From Paenibacillus sp. VTT E-133291 (GTDB taxonomy: Bacteria > Bacillota > Bacilli > Paenibacillales > Paenibacillaceae): DNA of 45,268 bases. Positions 45,239-45,268 of this stretch are shown here, one piece after another (the stretch's first letter is position 1; the number at the start of each line of letters is the position of its first letter). The notes below the pieces were generated by a model. The model saw nothing but the letters and a program-made list of their open reading frames with translations, ran no database searches and had not been told where the DNA came from. The stretch lies in assembly GCF_002264395.1 (NCBI RefSeq), contig NZ_NFVA01000059.1, positions 1 to 45,268 of the forward strand, written 5' to 3'. The translations under genes and the position numbers were made by a program.

Positions 45239-45268
45239 TGCCGAGGACGGGGGTCGAACCCGTACGGT
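45239..45268 (-). tRNA. tRNA-Leu(UAA), 3' part only
   Basis: The minus strand reads ACCG (end of the variable arm), a T arm (ACGGG-TTCGACC-CCCGT) and the acceptor strand CCTCGGC plus discriminator A. CCA is not encoded. The anticodon half would lie outside the window to the right; the matching core piece is at 1-30. The island thus restores an intact tRNA at its right junction. Confidence 0.85.

Noticed and set aside
1..45268. CRISPR array, insertion sequence or rRNA
   Set aside because: I saw no regularly spaced identical repeats, no transposase and no rRNA sequence anywhere in the window.

Overview
The window looks like one complete integrative genomic island from a low-GC Gram-positive bacterium of the order Bacillales. 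A Paenibacillus-type host is a guess, based on strong AGGAGG ribosome binding sites, AT-rich codon use, a RadC/XRE/DUF-rich accessory gene set and a tRNA that does not encode its CCA. The island sits in a tRNA-Leu(UAA) gene. The last 30 bases are the 3' end of that tRNA on the minus strand. The first 30 bases are its anticodon and variable arms. Joining the two ends, with one shared T, recreates the 3' half of the tRNA, as expected for the circular form of an integrase-mobilised element. Paired GTTAGCAAA motifs lie just inside both ends.

Layout, left to right. (1) 290-4024: a large STAND-type ATPase. (2) 4502-7168: a UvrD-family helicase with a zinc ribbon and an inserted PD-(D/E)XK nuclease. 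(3) 8063-13345: a RecD-like helicase carrying the same nuclease type at its C terminus, divergent from an HTH protein; imperfect direct repeats flank this pair. (4) 13955-18654: an operon of a large membrane protein, a decayed small gene, a tail-anchored coiled-coil protein with a 54-residue repeat, and a CbxX/SpoVK-type AAA+ ATPase. I do not recognise this combination as a described system. (5) 19191-19745: an HNH endonuclease. (6) 20115-30006: four overlapping genes ending in a DUF1998 helicase, resembling the DruB-C-D-E part of Druantia type I, without a recognisable DruA. (7) 30244-36849: a type I restriction-modification operon with an extra half-length HsdS and a promoter flanked by two copies of one palindromic operator. 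(8) 37179-38613: a UGA-interrupted HhH-GPD-like gene and a RadC-family gene. (9) 38803-40791: a regulator, a membrane-anchored repeat protein and three very small membrane or amphipathic peptides. (10) 40843-45076: the mobility module, comprising a gene II/X-type rolling-circle replication protein with a frameshifted tail, an unknown 354-aa protein, an excisionase-like protein, a tyrosine integrase and a 64-aa ORF.

The island therefore appears to be a mobile defence island. The right end moves and may replicate the element. The rest is mostly nucleic-acid-targeting ATPases, nucleases and methylase systems. The hsd and Druantia-like genes all read leftward from one region and may form a single long transcriptional unit ending at the hairpin at 19902-19928. 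Several small genes are broken, so parts of the island are decaying. All family assignments come from motifs read by eye; no database search was possible.
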